Position numbers and translations under genes: made by a program | Part shown: piece by piece, positions 16,556-25,144 of the stretch | Numbering within the stretch: the stretch's first letter is position 1 | Layout: every line of letters starts with the position of its first letter | The notes under the pieces: generated by a model | Databases searched by the model: none | The model's input: only the letters and a program-made list of their open reading frames with translations | Told to the model about the DNA's origin: nothing | Source of the DNA: Methylobacterium frigidaeris | Lineage (GTDB): Bacteria; Pseudomonadota; Alphaproteobacteria; Rhizobiales; Beijerinckiaceae | Assembly: GCF_022179185.1 (NCBI RefSeq) | Contig: NZ_BPQJ01000018.1 | Span: 81,048 to 145,047 of the forward strand | Length of the DNA stretch: 64,000 nucleotides | Direction of reading: 5' to 3'

Positions 16556-17344
16556 ATGGCCCGCACCCCCAAGGCGTCCGACGGCACGACGTCCGGCGAG
16601 CAGCACGGCGCCGGCAGTGAGCCGGAGGCCACCCGCCTGCCGCCGCGGGAGGCGATTGTCGAGGCGCTGATGCGCCTTGCCGCCGAGCAGCCCTGGAACG
16701 ACATCGAGATCACCGACATCGCCCGCGAGGCCGGAGTGAGCCTGGGCGAGTTCCGCGACGCCTATCCGTCGAAGGGCGCGGTGCTCGGCGGCTTCTCGCG
16801 CATGATCGACAAGCAGGTGCTCGAGGGCGCCAGCGACGACCTCGACGAGGAGCCGACCCGCGAGCGGCTGTTCGACGTGCTGATGCGCCGCCTCGACGCG
16901 ATGGACCCCTACAAGCCGGCCTTGCGCCGTATCGCCTTCGCGTTGCGCGGCGACCCGTTGTCGCTCGCCGCCCTCAACCAGGTCGCACTCAACTCGCAGC
17001 GCTTCATGCTGGCCTCGGCCGGCATCAGCACCGAGGGACCGCTCGGCCGCGTCAAGCTCCAGGGCGTGGTGATCGCCTTCGCGCGGGTGATGGAGGTGTG
17101 GCTCGAGGACGACGATCCGGCACTGGCCCGCACCATGGCGGCGCTCGACCGCGAGATCCGCAACGGCGAGCGCTTCATGGAGCGCGCCGAGGACGTGCGC
17201 CGCCTGACCGCGCCGTTCCGGGCCCTCGCCCAGTCCCTCGCCGATGGCGGGCGGCGCCGGCGCCGGCGCCGGGATGACCGCCAGGACGATCGCAACGAGG
17301 ACGAGGGCAATCCCCTCGGGGGCGATCCGGCGGCGGCGATCTGA
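16556..17344 (+). CDS. TetR family transcriptional regulator
   Basis: A 262-residue regulator with an N-terminal helix-turn-helix at about residues 30-75 (IVEALMRLAAEQPWNDIEITDIAREAG, then VSLGEFRDAYPSKGAVLGGF). The ligand-binding half includes RIAFALRGDPLSLAALNQ and VMEVWLEDDDPALARTMAALD. The C-terminus is a highly charged Arg/Asp tail. It is monocistronic, and the ligand and targets are unknown. The C-terminal half resembles regulators whose fold is shared with COQ9, but I cannot support a ubiquinone link beyond the nearby ubiK. Confidence 0.82.
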   Translation: MARTPKASDGTTSGEQHGAGSEPEATRLPPREAIVEALMRLAAEQPWNDIEITDIAREAGVSLGEFRDAYPSKGAVLGGFSRMIDKQVLEGASDDLDEEPTRERLFDVLMRRLDAMDPYKPALRRIAFALRGDPLSLAALNQVALNSQRFMLASAGISTEGPLGRVKLQGVVIAFARVMEVWLEDDDPALARTMAALDREIRNGERFMERAEDVRRLTAPFRALAQSLADGGRRRRRRRDDRQDDRNEDEGNPLGGDPAAAI

Positions 17345-17464
17345 CGCCGCGGCGATCCCCGACAATTTGAGCGGTTCCAGGGTGACCATGCGTCGCGCAT
17401 TGTCTAGCCTGCGGGAGTGCCCGCCGCGTCAGTGACGGCGGCAGCCCCGAGAGGACCAGCCCGG

Positions 17465-18043
17465 ATGCTCGACCTGTCCACCCGCGCGCCGGTGAAGATC
17501 GCCCGCGTCGAGCAGCCGCGCTACACAGCCATGGCGCAGGGCCTGCACTGGCTCACCGCCGCCCTGGTGCTGGCGGTGCTGCCGCTCGCCTGGATCGCCG
17601 TGAGCCTGCCGGCGAGCCCGGCCAAGGGCTTCTACTTCCAGCTGCACAAGTCGGTCGGCATCACGATCTTCGCCATCGTCGCCCTCCGCATCCTGTGGCG
17701 GGCCTGGAATCCGGCCCCACCGGAAGTCTACGTGCCGCGAGGCCTCGCCCTCCTCGGCCGGATCAACCACTGGCTGCTCTACCTCGTGTTCCTGCTGATG
17801 CCGGTGAGCGGCTTCGTGATGTCGGCTGCCGCCGGCAACACGACGCAGTACTTCTTCCTCTTCCCGATCCCGCCCTTCATGGAGAAGAACGAGGCGGTGT
17901 CCAAGCTCGCCGACCAGATCCACCTGGCCGGCCAGTACGCGGTCTACGCCCTCGTGGCGCTGCACGTGCTGGCCACCGCCTGGCACCTGATCGCCCGCCG
18001 CGACGCCCTGCTCGACCGGATGTTGCCGCGCCAGGATGTCTGA
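17465..18043 (+). CDS. Cytochrome b561
   Basis: A 192-residue diheme inner-membrane electron carrier with four membrane helices. Probable heme ligands are the histidines in AQGLHWLTA (helix 1), FQLHKSVG (helix 2), and LVALHVLATAWHL (helix 4). The ATG at 17465 is preceded by GAGAGGA; a GTG at 17417 would add 16 low-complexity residues. Members pass electrons between quinol and periplasmic partners, and some protect against superoxide. The gene may be co-transcribed with the DUF3088 gene six bases downstream. Confidence 0.9.
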   Translation: MLDLSTRAPVKIARVEQPRYTAMAQGLHWLTAALVLAVLPLAWIAVSLPASPAKGFYFQLHKSVGITIFAIVALRILWRAWNPAPPEVYVPRGLALLGRINHWLLYLVFLLMPVSGFVMSAAAGNTTQYFFLFPIPPFMEKNEAVSKLADQIHLAGQYAVYALVALHVLATAWHLIARRDALLDRMLPRQDV

Positions 18044-18048
18044 GGGCC

Positions 18049-18396
18049 GTGCTCCGCGATCACCTCTACCTGCTGGCTCCTGATTTCACCGACCCGGCCT
18101 TCCCGGGCCGGCGCTTCTACTGCTGGCACTGCGCCCTGATCGAGGGCGTGCTCGCGGGCTTTCCCGCTCTGGCCGGGCGCCTCGACGTGACGCGCCTGCC
18201 CTGGCCGCACCCACGGCAGGCGCTGGTCGATCGCCTCGGTGAAGGCCACCAGTCGCTGCCGCTCCTGATTCTGGCTCCCGACGCGCCGGACGGCCTCGCC
18301 ACCGGCCGCCACGGCGACCTGCGCTTCGTCGACGACAAGGACGCGATCCTGCGGGCCCTGCACGCGCGCCACGGCTTTCCGGAGCCGCATCCGTGA
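18049..18396 (+). CDS. DUF3088 domain-containing protein
   Basis: A 115-residue thioredoxin-fold-like protein. Hallmarks are LLAPDFTDPAFPGRRFYCWHC (a CxxC pair near residue 25), RLPWPHPRQAL and ESLPLLIL-like HQSLPLLILAP near the middle. It starts at a GTG at 18049, six bases after the cytochrome b561 stop, with GAGGG as ribosome site inside that stop region. Function is unknown; the CWHC pair suggests redox or metal chemistry, and adjacency to cytochrome b561 makes a redox role plausible. Confidence 0.8.
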   Translation: MLRDHLYLLAPDFTDPAFPGRRFYCWHCALIEGVLAGFPALAGRLDVTRLPWPHPRQALVDRLGEGHQSLPLLILAPDAPDGLATGRHGDLRFVDDKDAILRALHARHGFPEPHP

Positions 18397-18591
18397 GGGA
18401 TGCGATCGTCCCGGCCGGCCCTCGCAGCCTCTCTCCGGCTTCGTGCGGATAGCACCTCCGGGCGGCACGCGCCGGATGCGCGCTTTTGCAGCAACCGCGG
18501 GCGTTGCACGAAGCCGGGCCGTTGGCGATGACCCAGAGGGTACGACATCGGGACTAGCCATCCGGTCTCCCGCGCAGGAGGTGACGCAAGC

Positions 18592-20073
18592 GTGACCGAG
18601 CGCCGCGACGAGAGCCGCATCGCGACCGAGCTGACCCGGACCGGCGCCAGCCCCGATCCGTTCGCGGCGGCCGTGCGGGCGACGCGCATGCCGATGGTGA
18701 TCACCGATCCGCACCGGCCCGACAACCCGATCGTCTTCGTCAACGACGCGTTCACGAGGCTGACCGGATACGACCGGGACGAGATCCTCGGCCGCAATTG
18801 CCGCTTCCTCCAGGGCCCTGAGACCGATCCCGACGATGTCGCGCGGATCCGCGACGCGATCGAGCGCCGGGTCCCGATCGAGATCGACCTCCTCAACCAC
18901 AAGAAGACCGGCGAGGCGTTCTGGAACCGCCTGCTCGTCTCGCCGGTCTTCGGCGAGGACGGCCGGCTCACCTACTTCTTCGCCTCGCAGTTCGACGTGA
19001 CGCTGGAGCGCGACCGGCTGGTGCGCCTGCAACGCGACCGCGACGCGCTGGAGCGGGAGATCGAGCGACGCTCGCTCGCCCTGCGGCGGAGCGAGGAGCG
19101 CCTCCACTTCATCCTCAAGGCCTCCCGCCTCGGCTCCTGGACCCTCAATCTCGCCGACATGCGGCTGATGGCGTCCGAGAGCTGCAAGCGCACGATGGGC
19201 CGGGATCCCGGCGAGCCGTTCACCTTCGACGACTTGATCGACGCGATCCTGCCGGAGGACCGCGACCGGATGCAGGCCGCGATCCGGGACTCGGTGGAGA
19301 CCCGCAGCGACTACGACATCGAGTACCGGATCCGCATGCCGACCGGCGAGGTGCGCTGGCTGCAGATCCGCGGCCAGCCCTTCTACGACGCGGACGGCGC
19401 AGCCCTGAGCATGGCCGGCGTGACGCTCGACGTGACCGAGCGCAAGCGCGGCGAGGAGCACCGGGCCCTGCTCGCCGAGGAACTGAACCACCGGGTGAAG
19501 AACTCGATGGCGACGATCCAGTCGATCGCCAACCAGACCCTGACCCACGCCACCTCGCTCAGCGAGGCGCGCACAGCCTTCAACGCCCGCCTGCAATCGC
19601 TCTCGGCCGCCCACGACGTCCTGACCCGCGATGCTTGGGAGGGCGCGACCCTGTCGGAGATCGCCGACGAGGCCCTGCGCCCGTTCCGCACCGGCGCGGG
19701 CCTGCGCTTCACGATCGGCGGACCGCCGGTCCGCCTGCCGCCCCGGCTGGCACTCGCCTTCGTGATGGCCCTGCATGAACTGGCGACGAACGCGGTCAAG
19801 TACGGCGCGCTCTCCACCGCCCAGGGCCGGGTGCTCCTCCGCTGGGAGGTGACCGGCGACGGGCGCCTGCGGCTGCGCTGGGAGGAGACCGGCGGCCCGC
19901 CGGTCTCGGCCCCGACCCGGCGCGGGTTCGGCTCGCGGATGATCGAGCGCGTGCTGGCCGCCGAGACCGGCGGCACCGCGGAGGTCGAGTATCGGCCGGG
20001 CGGCGTGGTGGCGAGTGTGGAGGCGCCGTTGCCGGAGGTGGGGGTGCCTGTGGGTGGGAAAGCTGGCGGTTGA
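18592..20073 (+). CDS. LOV/PAS sensor histidine kinase of the HWE type (blue-light receptor)
   Basis: A 493-residue soluble kinase. Domain 1 (about 24-145) is a LOV domain with the flavin-adduct cysteine Cys70 in GRNCRFLQGP, so it should sense blue light through FMN. A coiled linker follows (RDRDALEREIERR), then a second PAS domain (about 170-285). The kinase part has the HWE/HisKA_2 H-box AEELNHRVKNSMATIQSIANQ (His about 300) and MALHELATNAVKYGALS. The start is a GTG behind a strong ribosome site (GCAGGAGGTGA). No response regulator is adjacent; such kinases often act on PhyR-type or single-domain regulators elsewhere. Confidence 0.93.
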   Translation: MTERRDESRIATELTRTGASPDPFAAAVRATRMPMVITDPHRPDNPIVFVNDAFTRLTGYDRDEILGRNCRFLQGPETDPDDVARIRDAIERRVPIEIDLLNHKKTGEAFWNRLLVSPVFGEDGRLTYFFASQFDVTLERDRLVRLQRDRDALEREIERRSLALRRSEERLHFILKASRLGSWTLNLADMRLMASESCKRTMGRDPGEPFTFDDLIDAILPEDRDRMQAAIRDSVETRSDYDIEYRIRMPTGEVRWLQIRGQPFYDADGAALSMAGVTLDVTERKRGEEHRALLAEELNHRVKNSMATIQSIANQTLTHATSLSEARTAFNARLQSLSAAHDVLTRDAWEGATLSEIADEALRPFRTGAGLRFTIGGPPVRLPPRLALAFVMALHELATNAVKYGALSTAQGRVLLRWEVTGDGRLRLRWEETGGPPVSAPTRRGFGSRMIERVLAAETGGTAEVEYRPGGVVASVEAPLPEVGVPVGGKAGG

Positions 20074-20368
20074 GATCGCGGGGTCAGCTGCGAGGGGGAC
20101 CGGCTTTCGATCCTCGGAAGGTCTTGAAACAGCGGAGCGGACGCATTCGCGGGCCCCATCGTCGACCTCTACGATGCTTCTACCGCTCTGTTGCGACCCG
20201 TGAGAACCGAAGGCCATCGAGGCCTTTCTCGCCAAGGCGAGCAGCAGATATCTTCGGATAGGGTTGCCGATCCGAAAACCGCAGAGCACTTATACCGCCG
20301 AACCGTCGAACGGAAACGTTCGAAGGTGCAAGGTAAGCCCCAACGGGCGCCGGCGCTGATGCGCCGGT
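20074..20368. other. Intergenic stretch with no supported gene
   Basis: Contains only short frames and a weak hairpin (GAAGGCC / GGCCTTTC at 20209-20228). The sequence is less GC-rich than its surroundings and leads into the toxin-antitoxin locus. Confidence 0.5.
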
Positions 20369-20400
20369 CGCCTTCGCATCGACACGTCGATGTGAAGGCG
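20369..20400 (-). terminator. Hairpin downstream of the DUF5615 gene
   Basis: Arms CGCCTTCGCATCGA and TCGATGTGAAGGCG (14 bp, one mismatch) with loop CACG, 23 bases past the stop of the minus-strand operon. It lacks a clear U-tract. Confidence 0.5.
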
Positions 20401-20423
20401 CGAGGGTATTACGTCCGAGCGTT

Positions 20424-20840
20424 TCAGGTCACCGGCAATGGATAGCGCTCAATCAAAACATCCGTATCGCCGGCTGTCACCTCGAGCACTTGATTGACGA
20501 GATCGTCGCCGAGGACCGCGATTTCGCCGAGCGCGATGTCGAACAGCTCCTCCTGCAGGGCGAGGTTCATGCCAAGAGGCCCGTTCAAACAGACGAGCCC
20601 AGCATGGATCGGCTGCGCCGCGTGCAGCCCTGGCTTGCCCGGGGCACCAGCAGGGCCGCGGAAATCATAGGAGTTCTTCGTCACCAGCGTCCAATCGCCA
20701 TCGACGGCCCAGCGGATCAGATTCCAGTCCTGGATTCCACCAAGGCCGAGCCAGTGAACGTGCGAGGACTCCGCATACCCTCTGTCTCGAGCCATCGTCG
20801 TCAACTTCTGGCTCAGGCATTCATCGACCAGGAACTTCAT
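20424..20840 (-). CDS. DUF5615 PIN-like toxin
   Basis: A 138-residue protein of the DUF5615/Mut7-C-like PIN group, predicted ribonuclease toxins. It begins MKFLVDECLSQKLTTMARDRGY with the acidic pair Asp6-Glu7 and continues with IQDWNLIRWAVDGDWTLVTKNSYDF, where PIN-type acidic residues are expected, ending in a strand-rich segment (DTDVLIERYPLPVT). Its ATG overlaps the upstream antitoxin stop by four bases, the usual coupling of type II toxin-antitoxin pairs. Toxicity is inferred from family and context. Confidence 0.8.
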   Translation of the reverse strand: MKFLVDECLSQKLTTMARDRGYAESSHVHWLGLGGIQDWNLIRWAVDGDWTLVTKNSYDFRGPAGAPGKPGLHAAQPIHAGLVCLNGPLGMNLALQEELFDIALGEIAVLGDDLVNQVLEVTAGDTDVLIERYPLPVT

Positions 20841-21484
20841 CTGGCTGTCTTGCGCTGTACGACCTTGCGCTCGACGTGCTTCGTGCCGGTGGTCAGAGCC
20901 GTGCCGCGCGGCCGACCGCGCTGCGGGTGGGCGGTGGCATAGATGATCGCGAGCTCGATCTGGCGATCGGTCAGCGACGGGTAAGCATCGCGGATGCGCT
21001 CGATCGGTTCGCCGTCACCCGCCGACGCGGCAACGTCGTGAACAAGCACGCGCGTCCCGCGCAGCACTTCAGCGCCGCTCATCACGTCCTCGTCGCGCGC
21101 GACGGCAGCCTCGGCCTCGCGCAGCCTCTCATAGCCGCCGGCGGTGAGTGCGATGAATGGGGCGAGATCGACACTCCAGTATTGCTCGCCGAGCTTCCAG
21201 TTCTCGCGCGCGAGCGCCTCGCAGTGATCGAACTCGACGTAGCGCAATCGATCCTCGAAGCGATTAATGATATGCTTGCGTAATCCCGGCGTGAAGGTAT
21301 CGGCCGCCGCATGGTAGAAGGCGATCATCACGCAGGCACCGGGCGTGAGCCGGCGGCCGCCGTCGAGCACATAGAATCCCTTCGGGAGCACATGCTCGTC
21401 GATCGCACGGTCGACCGCCCTCACGGCGATGCCGGAGATGAACGCCGCTTGCGCAGGGCGGAGCAGGTTGGCTCGTTCACCCAT
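20837..21484 (-). CDS. DUF433 antitoxin with N-terminal DNA-binding-like domain
   Basis: A 215-residue partner of the DUF5615 toxin. The C-terminal DUF433 domain contains SGAEVLRGTRVLVHDVAASAGDG and RIRDAYPSLTDRQIELAIIYATAHP, a helix-turn-helix-like fold. DUF433 proteins are usually about 75-100 residues; here about 110 extra N-terminal residues (LLRPAQAAFISGIAVRAVDRAIDEHVLPKG) look like a MerR-like winged helix. The ATG at 21484 is chosen because the frame further upstream enters non-homologous DNA. The tail is basic (KHVERKVVQRKTAR). Autorepression is likely but no operator was identified. Confidence 0.75.
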   Translation of the reverse strand: MGERANLLRPAQAAFISGIAVRAVDRAIDEHVLPKGFYVLDGGRRLTPGACVMIAFYHAAADTFTPGLRKHIINRFEDRLRYVEFDHCEALARENWKLGEQYWSVDLAPFIALTAGGYERLREAEAAVARDEDVMSGAEVLRGTRVLVHDVAASAGDGEPIERIRDAYPSLTDRQIELAIIYATAHPQRGRPRGTALTTGTKHVERKVVQRKTAR

Positions 21485-21786
21485 GATCGCCTCAATAATT
21501 CTTCCGCATAAAAGGAAGATATATGGACGGCCCCTCCGCTTCAATGGATCGGTGCCCGGCGCTGACGCGAGATTGCCCACCATGGTCGACTTGAGAGCAA
21601 GGTCGCATCGACAGCGTAGAGAACCGTTTCCGATGCCATCCGTGAGGACGGAGCTTGAGCGGCTGGTTCACAGTGAGCCATTTATCGAAGGGCTGGGGCG
21701 TACAGGAGCAGGGCAAATCGCGGATGAGAGCGAACAAACGCTGATCGTGCGCTGCAGGGCCAAAGGCCAAGGGCCGCTCCCCAGCG
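21485..21786. other. Intergenic stretch, composition unlike neighbours, no supported gene
   Basis: About 300 bases upstream of the antitoxin. A 103-residue minus-strand frame spans it but lacks recognisable domains, and frames on either strand show no coding character. It could be a decayed insertion remnant bringing in the toxin-antitoxin pair; that is speculation. Confidence 0.4.
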
Positions 21787-22701
21787 TCATTGCCTCTCTC
21801 CACGGTCAGGCCGCCCGGCCTCTGTCTCGTCCCCGCTCAACCACCGGATCACCCCCGCCAGCCGCGTCCCCTCCCCACCTTCCGGCACGATCAGCCGGAG
21901 GGGCGCCCCCGCCACCACGCGATCCCCGAACGGCGCGACGAGGCGCCCGGCCGCCAAAGCCTCTCCCACCAAGGCACTGTGTCCGATGAGCACGCCGTGG
22001 CCGGCGAGCGCGGCGTCCAGCGCGATGCCGTAGAGCGAGAATGCTGCCTCCCGGGCCGGGCGCAGGGCCCCGGCACCGTGGCGGCCGAGCCAGCGCGGCC
22101 AGTCCTCGCGCCAGACCGAATCGTGCAGAAGCGTCGCCCCGCTCAGGTCCCGCGGGTGGCGCAGGCCCGCCGCCAGCGCGGGGCCGCAGACCGGGAACAG
22201 GTCGTCCCGGGCCAGCACCACGGAGCTGCAGCCGGCGGGTGCGGCCTCGCCGAAATACAGGCCGAGGTCGACGAGCTCGCGAGCGTAGTCGGGCGGGTCG
22301 TCCCGGGTCAGGATCGCGACGTCGAGGTCGAAAGTGGCTTGCAGAGCCGGGAGCCGGGGAGCGAGCCAGAGCTGGGCGATGCAGGGCAGGGCCGCCAGCG
22401 TCAGGCTGCGCGGCCGACCGACCGCGCGCATCGCCCGCACCGCGTGGTTCAGCGCGTCGAAGGCCGTGGTGAGGGATGGCAGCACCGCCCTGCCCTCCAC
22501 GGTCAGGCACAGCCCGTTCGGCCGGCGGGGGAAGAGCGGCCGGCCGAGCCAGGCTTCGAGCCCCTTCACCTGGGCGCCGATCGCCGCCGGGGTGACGTGG
22601 AGTTCCTGCGCCGCCGCCACGTAGCCGCCGTGGCGCGCCGCCGCCTCGAAGGCCCGCAGGGCGTTGAGGGAGGGCGGGGCAGCCCGGCCGGCCGGATCCA
22701 T
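21787..22701 (-). CDS. LysR family transcriptional regulator (GcvA-like)
   Basis: A 304-residue LysR regulator. The N-terminal winged helix (about 10-70) reads PSLNALRAFEAAARHGGYVAAAQELHVTPAAIGAQVKGLEAWLG in overlapping motifs, the arrangement of the GcvA/AmpR subgroup. The effector domain ends GDRVVAGAPLRLIVPEGG. The start at 22701 (MDPAGRAAPPSL) is preferred over 22728. It is divergent from the SHMT paralogue with 133 bases between start codons, so that gene is the likely target. The inducer is unknown. Confidence 0.88.
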   Translation of the reverse strand: MDPAGRAAPPSLNALRAFEAAARHGGYVAAAQELHVTPAAIGAQVKGLEAWLGRPLFPRRPNGLCLTVEGRAVLPSLTTAFDALNHAVRAMRAVGRPRSLTLAALPCIAQLWLAPRLPALQATFDLDVAILTRDDPPDYARELVDLGLYFGEAAPAGCSSVVLARDDLFPVCGPALAAGLRHPRDLSGATLLHDSVWREDWPRWLGRHGAGALRPAREAAFSLYGIALDAALAGHGVLIGHSALVGEALAAGRLVAPFGDRVVAGAPLRLIVPEGGEGTRLAGVIRWLSGDETEAGRPDRGERQ

Positions 22702-22834
22702 CGCGAAGCCTCGCGTTCTTTGGGGCAAGGAAACGAGGTCAAGAAAAGCTTGGCCTGGGCCTCAGCTTATCCCGTTTGCCGATCGTCGGAGCAAGCCCGA
22801 CACTGGGGCCCTGTCACCGACGGGACCCTCGAGC

Positions 22835-24103
22835 ATGCGCCTCCTCCACCCCGGCTATTTCGACCAGGGCCTCGACGCCGACCCGGAGCTGGCCGCCTCG
22901 ATCCACGGCGAGCTCGCCCGGCAGCGGGACGGAATCGAGCTGATCGCCTCGGAGAACATCGTCTCGCGGCTGGTGCTCGAGGCGCAAGGGTCCGTTCTCA
23001 CCAACAAGACCGTCGAGGGGCTGCCCTACGCGCGCTATTACGGCGGCGCCGAGCATGCCGACGCGATCGAGGCCCTGGCGGTGACCCGGGCGACGCGGCT
23101 GTTCGGCTGCCGCTTCGCCAACGTGCAGCCCCATTCGGGCTCGAACGCCAATGCGGGCGTCTTCCTCGGCCTCTTGACGCTCGGCGACACCATCCTGTCG
23201 ATGGGCGTCGAGGCTGGAGGCCATATCAGCCACGGCCATCCGGCGACGCTGACCGGGCGCGACTACCGGATCGTCCGCTACGGCGTGGAGCGCGAGAGCG
23301 AGCGGGTGGAGCTGGACGCGGTCGCCCGCCTCGCCCGGGAGCACAACCCGACAATGATCGTCGCCGGCGGCTCGGCCTATGCCCGCTCCCTCGACTTCGC
23401 GGGGTTGCGGGCCATCGCCGACGAGGTCGGGGCGCTCCTGATGGTCGACATGGCGCATGTCGCCGGCCTCGTCGCCACCGGGCTCTATCCCCATCCGTTC
23501 CCGCATGCCCACGTGGTGACCTCGACCACCTACAAGTCCCTGCGCGGCGCCCGCGGCGGGCTGGTGCTGTGGAACGACCCCGCCCTGTCCGACCGGATCA
23601 ATTACGGGATCTTCCCGGGCGTGCAGGGCTCGGTGATGATGCACGCGGTCGCCGCCAAGGCGGCCTGCTTCGGCGAGGCCCTGCGGCCGGAATTCCGGGC
23701 CTACAACCAGGCCGTCCTCGACAATGCCCGGGCGCTCGCCGGGAGTGTCGCCGAGGCCGGGATGCGCCTCGTCGCCGGCGGGACCGATTGCGGGCTGATG
23801 CTGGTCGATCTCTCGCCCCAGGGCGTCACCGGTGACGTGGCGGCCAAAGCCCTGGAGGCGGCGGGGCTCGCGGTCAACAAGAACCAGATCCCGTTCGACA
23901 CCCGCCCGCCCGAGGCGCCCTCGGGCCTGCGCCTGTCCTCGAATGCCGGAACGGCCCGGGGCTTCGGCGTGGAGGAGTTCCGGCAGATCGGCGGCTGGAT
24001 CGCCCGGGTGGTCGCGGCGCCCGACGACGCGGCTGGGTTGGCGGCGGTGCGGGATGAGGTTCTGGCGCTCTGCCGGAGGTTTCCGATCTATGACGGGGCT
24101 TGA
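22835..24103 (+). CDS. Serine hydroxymethyltransferase paralogue with altered active site
   Basis: A 422-residue PLP enzyme of the SHMT family, which moves a one-carbon unit between serine and tetrahydrofolate. Conserved parts are IELIASENIVS, RYYGGAEHAD, VDMAHVAGL (205-213) and the PLP lysine Lys234. Two substrate-site residues differ from ordinary GlyA: the segment normally reading NKYAEGYPG is NKTVEGLPY (Tyr to Thr59), and the His before the PLP lysine is Tyr233 (TTYKSLRG). That suggests another substrate, for example alpha-methylserine, or a modified reaction. It lies divergent to a LysR gene and converges on pxpC nine bases away. Confidence 0.85.
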   Translation: MRLLHPGYFDQGLDADPELAASIHGELARQRDGIELIASENIVSRLVLEAQGSVLTNKTVEGLPYARYYGGAEHADAIEALAVTRATRLFGCRFANVQPHSGSNANAGVFLGLLTLGDTILSMGVEAGGHISHGHPATLTGRDYRIVRYGVERESERVELDAVARLAREHNPTMIVAGGSAYARSLDFAGLRAIADEVGALLMVDMAHVAGLVATGLYPHPFPHAHVVTSTTYKSLRGARGGLVLWNDPALSDRINYGIFPGVQGSVMMHAVAAKAACFGEALRPEFRAYNQAVLDNARALAGSVAEAGMRLVAGGTDCGLMLVDLSPQGVTGDVAAKALEAAGLAVNKNQIPFDTRPPEAPSGLRLSSNAGTARGFGVEEFRQIGGWIARVVAAPDDAAGLAAVRDEVLALCRRFPIYDGA

Positions 24104-24112
24104 GCCCCGCCG

Positions 24113-25144
24113 CTACGGCGCATGGGCCCCCGCTCCGTCCACAACCCCGCCGATCAAATTGCGCCCGAGCAGGAACTCGGCGCTGAAATCGGTGCGGATC
24201 AGGGGCTCCATCGCCACTGGCCCGGCCAGCACCTGAGCCTCGGCGCGCCGCGCCGCCAGAGCCTCGGCGCGATCGACGGCCCGGAAGCGGATTCGCGTGC
24301 CGCCCTGCGCCTGAGCCAGCCGCCCGAGATCCGGGCCGATCACGGTGGCGATCTTCGGGTAGCCGCCGGTGGACTGGCGGTCGGCCATCAGGACGATCGG
24401 CCAGCCCTCGCCCGGCACCTGGATCGCCCCCATGGCGATGCCGTCCGAGACGATGTTGTAGCCCTTGGCATGGGTGAGCGGCGTGCCGTCGAGGAAGCAG
24501 GCCATCCGGTCGCCCTTGGTGGTCACCGTCCAGGGACCGGCCAGGAAGGCGGCGATCTGGTCCTCGCCGAAGTAGTCGTCCTGCGGGCCCATGACCACCC
24601 GGATCTCCTCCGGCGGGCGGACGAGCCAGGGCGCCACGAGGGCGTGGGGATCGGCCGGGCCGGGCCGCGCCTCCGCGATCGTCAGCCGGTCGCCGGCCCG
24701 CAGGGCCCGCCCGTCGAGGCCGCCGAAGCCGGAGCGGGTGTGGGTCGCGGTCGAGCCGAGGGTCGGTGCGAGGTCGAACCGGCCCGCCGCGGCGAGATAG
24801 GCCCAGGCCCCTGCCCGGCCCGCCCGCACGACGAGGTGGCTGCCGGGGTGGAGCGTCAGCGCCGAGGCCGGCGGCAGGGGCGCGCCGTCGAGGCTGATCC
24901 GGAACTCGCCGCCGGCGAGCGCGATCCCGAGCGGCCCGCCCTCGGCCGTCACCTCGACGCCGCCGAGCGACACTTCGAGGGCCGTGGCGCCGAGCGGGTT
25001 GCCGAGGGCCCGGTTGGCGGTGGCGTGGGCGAGCGGGTCCATCGGCCCGGCGGCGGTGATGCCGTAGCGCAGGTAGCCGTGGCGGCCGCCATCCTGGAGC
25101 GTCACGCCGGGGCCCGCGGAGAGGATGCTGAGACGCAAGGTCAT
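24113..25144 (-). CDS. pxpC: 5-oxoprolinase subunit C (biotin-dependent carboxyltransferase family)
   Basis: Part of the prokaryotic ATP-dependent 5-oxoprolinase PxpABC, which opens 5-oxoproline to glutamate. The 343-residue protein shows the family blocks LSAGPGVTLQDGGRHGYLRYGIT, AGPMDPLAHATANRALGNP, ALEVSLGG, GPQDDYF and the DRQSTGGYPKIATVI segment. It is the last gene of the operon; its ATG overlaps the pxpB stop by four bases (ATGA). Subunits B and C together resemble urea amidolyase carboxylase parts, an established family relation. Confidence 0.92.
   Translation of the reverse strand: MTLRLSILSAGPGVTLQDGGRHGYLRYGITAAGPMDPLAHATANRALGNPLGATALEVSLGGVEVTAEGGPLGIALAGGEFRISLDGAPLPPASALTLHPGSHLVVRAGRAGAWAYLAAAGRFDLAPTLGSTATHTRSGFGGLDGRALRAGDRLTIAEARPGPADPHALVAPWLVRPPEEIRVVMGPQDDYFGEDQIAAFLAGPWTVTTKGDRMACFLDGTPLTHAKGYNIVSDGIAMGAIQVPGEGWPIVLMADRQSTGGYPKIATVIGPDLGRLAQAQGGTRIRFRAVDRAEALAARRAEAQVLAGPVAMEPLIRTDFSAEFLLGRNLIGGVVDGAGAHAP

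Noticed and set aside
17944..20289. 781-codon open frame on the minus strand
   Set aside because: Antisense to the LOV-HWE kinase and DUF3088 genes, which carry clear motifs; the frame itself has none.
21492..21803. 103-codon minus-strand frame as a transposase remnant
   Set aside because: No DDE or other catalytic motif and no terminal repeats could be seen; left as an unexplained gap.
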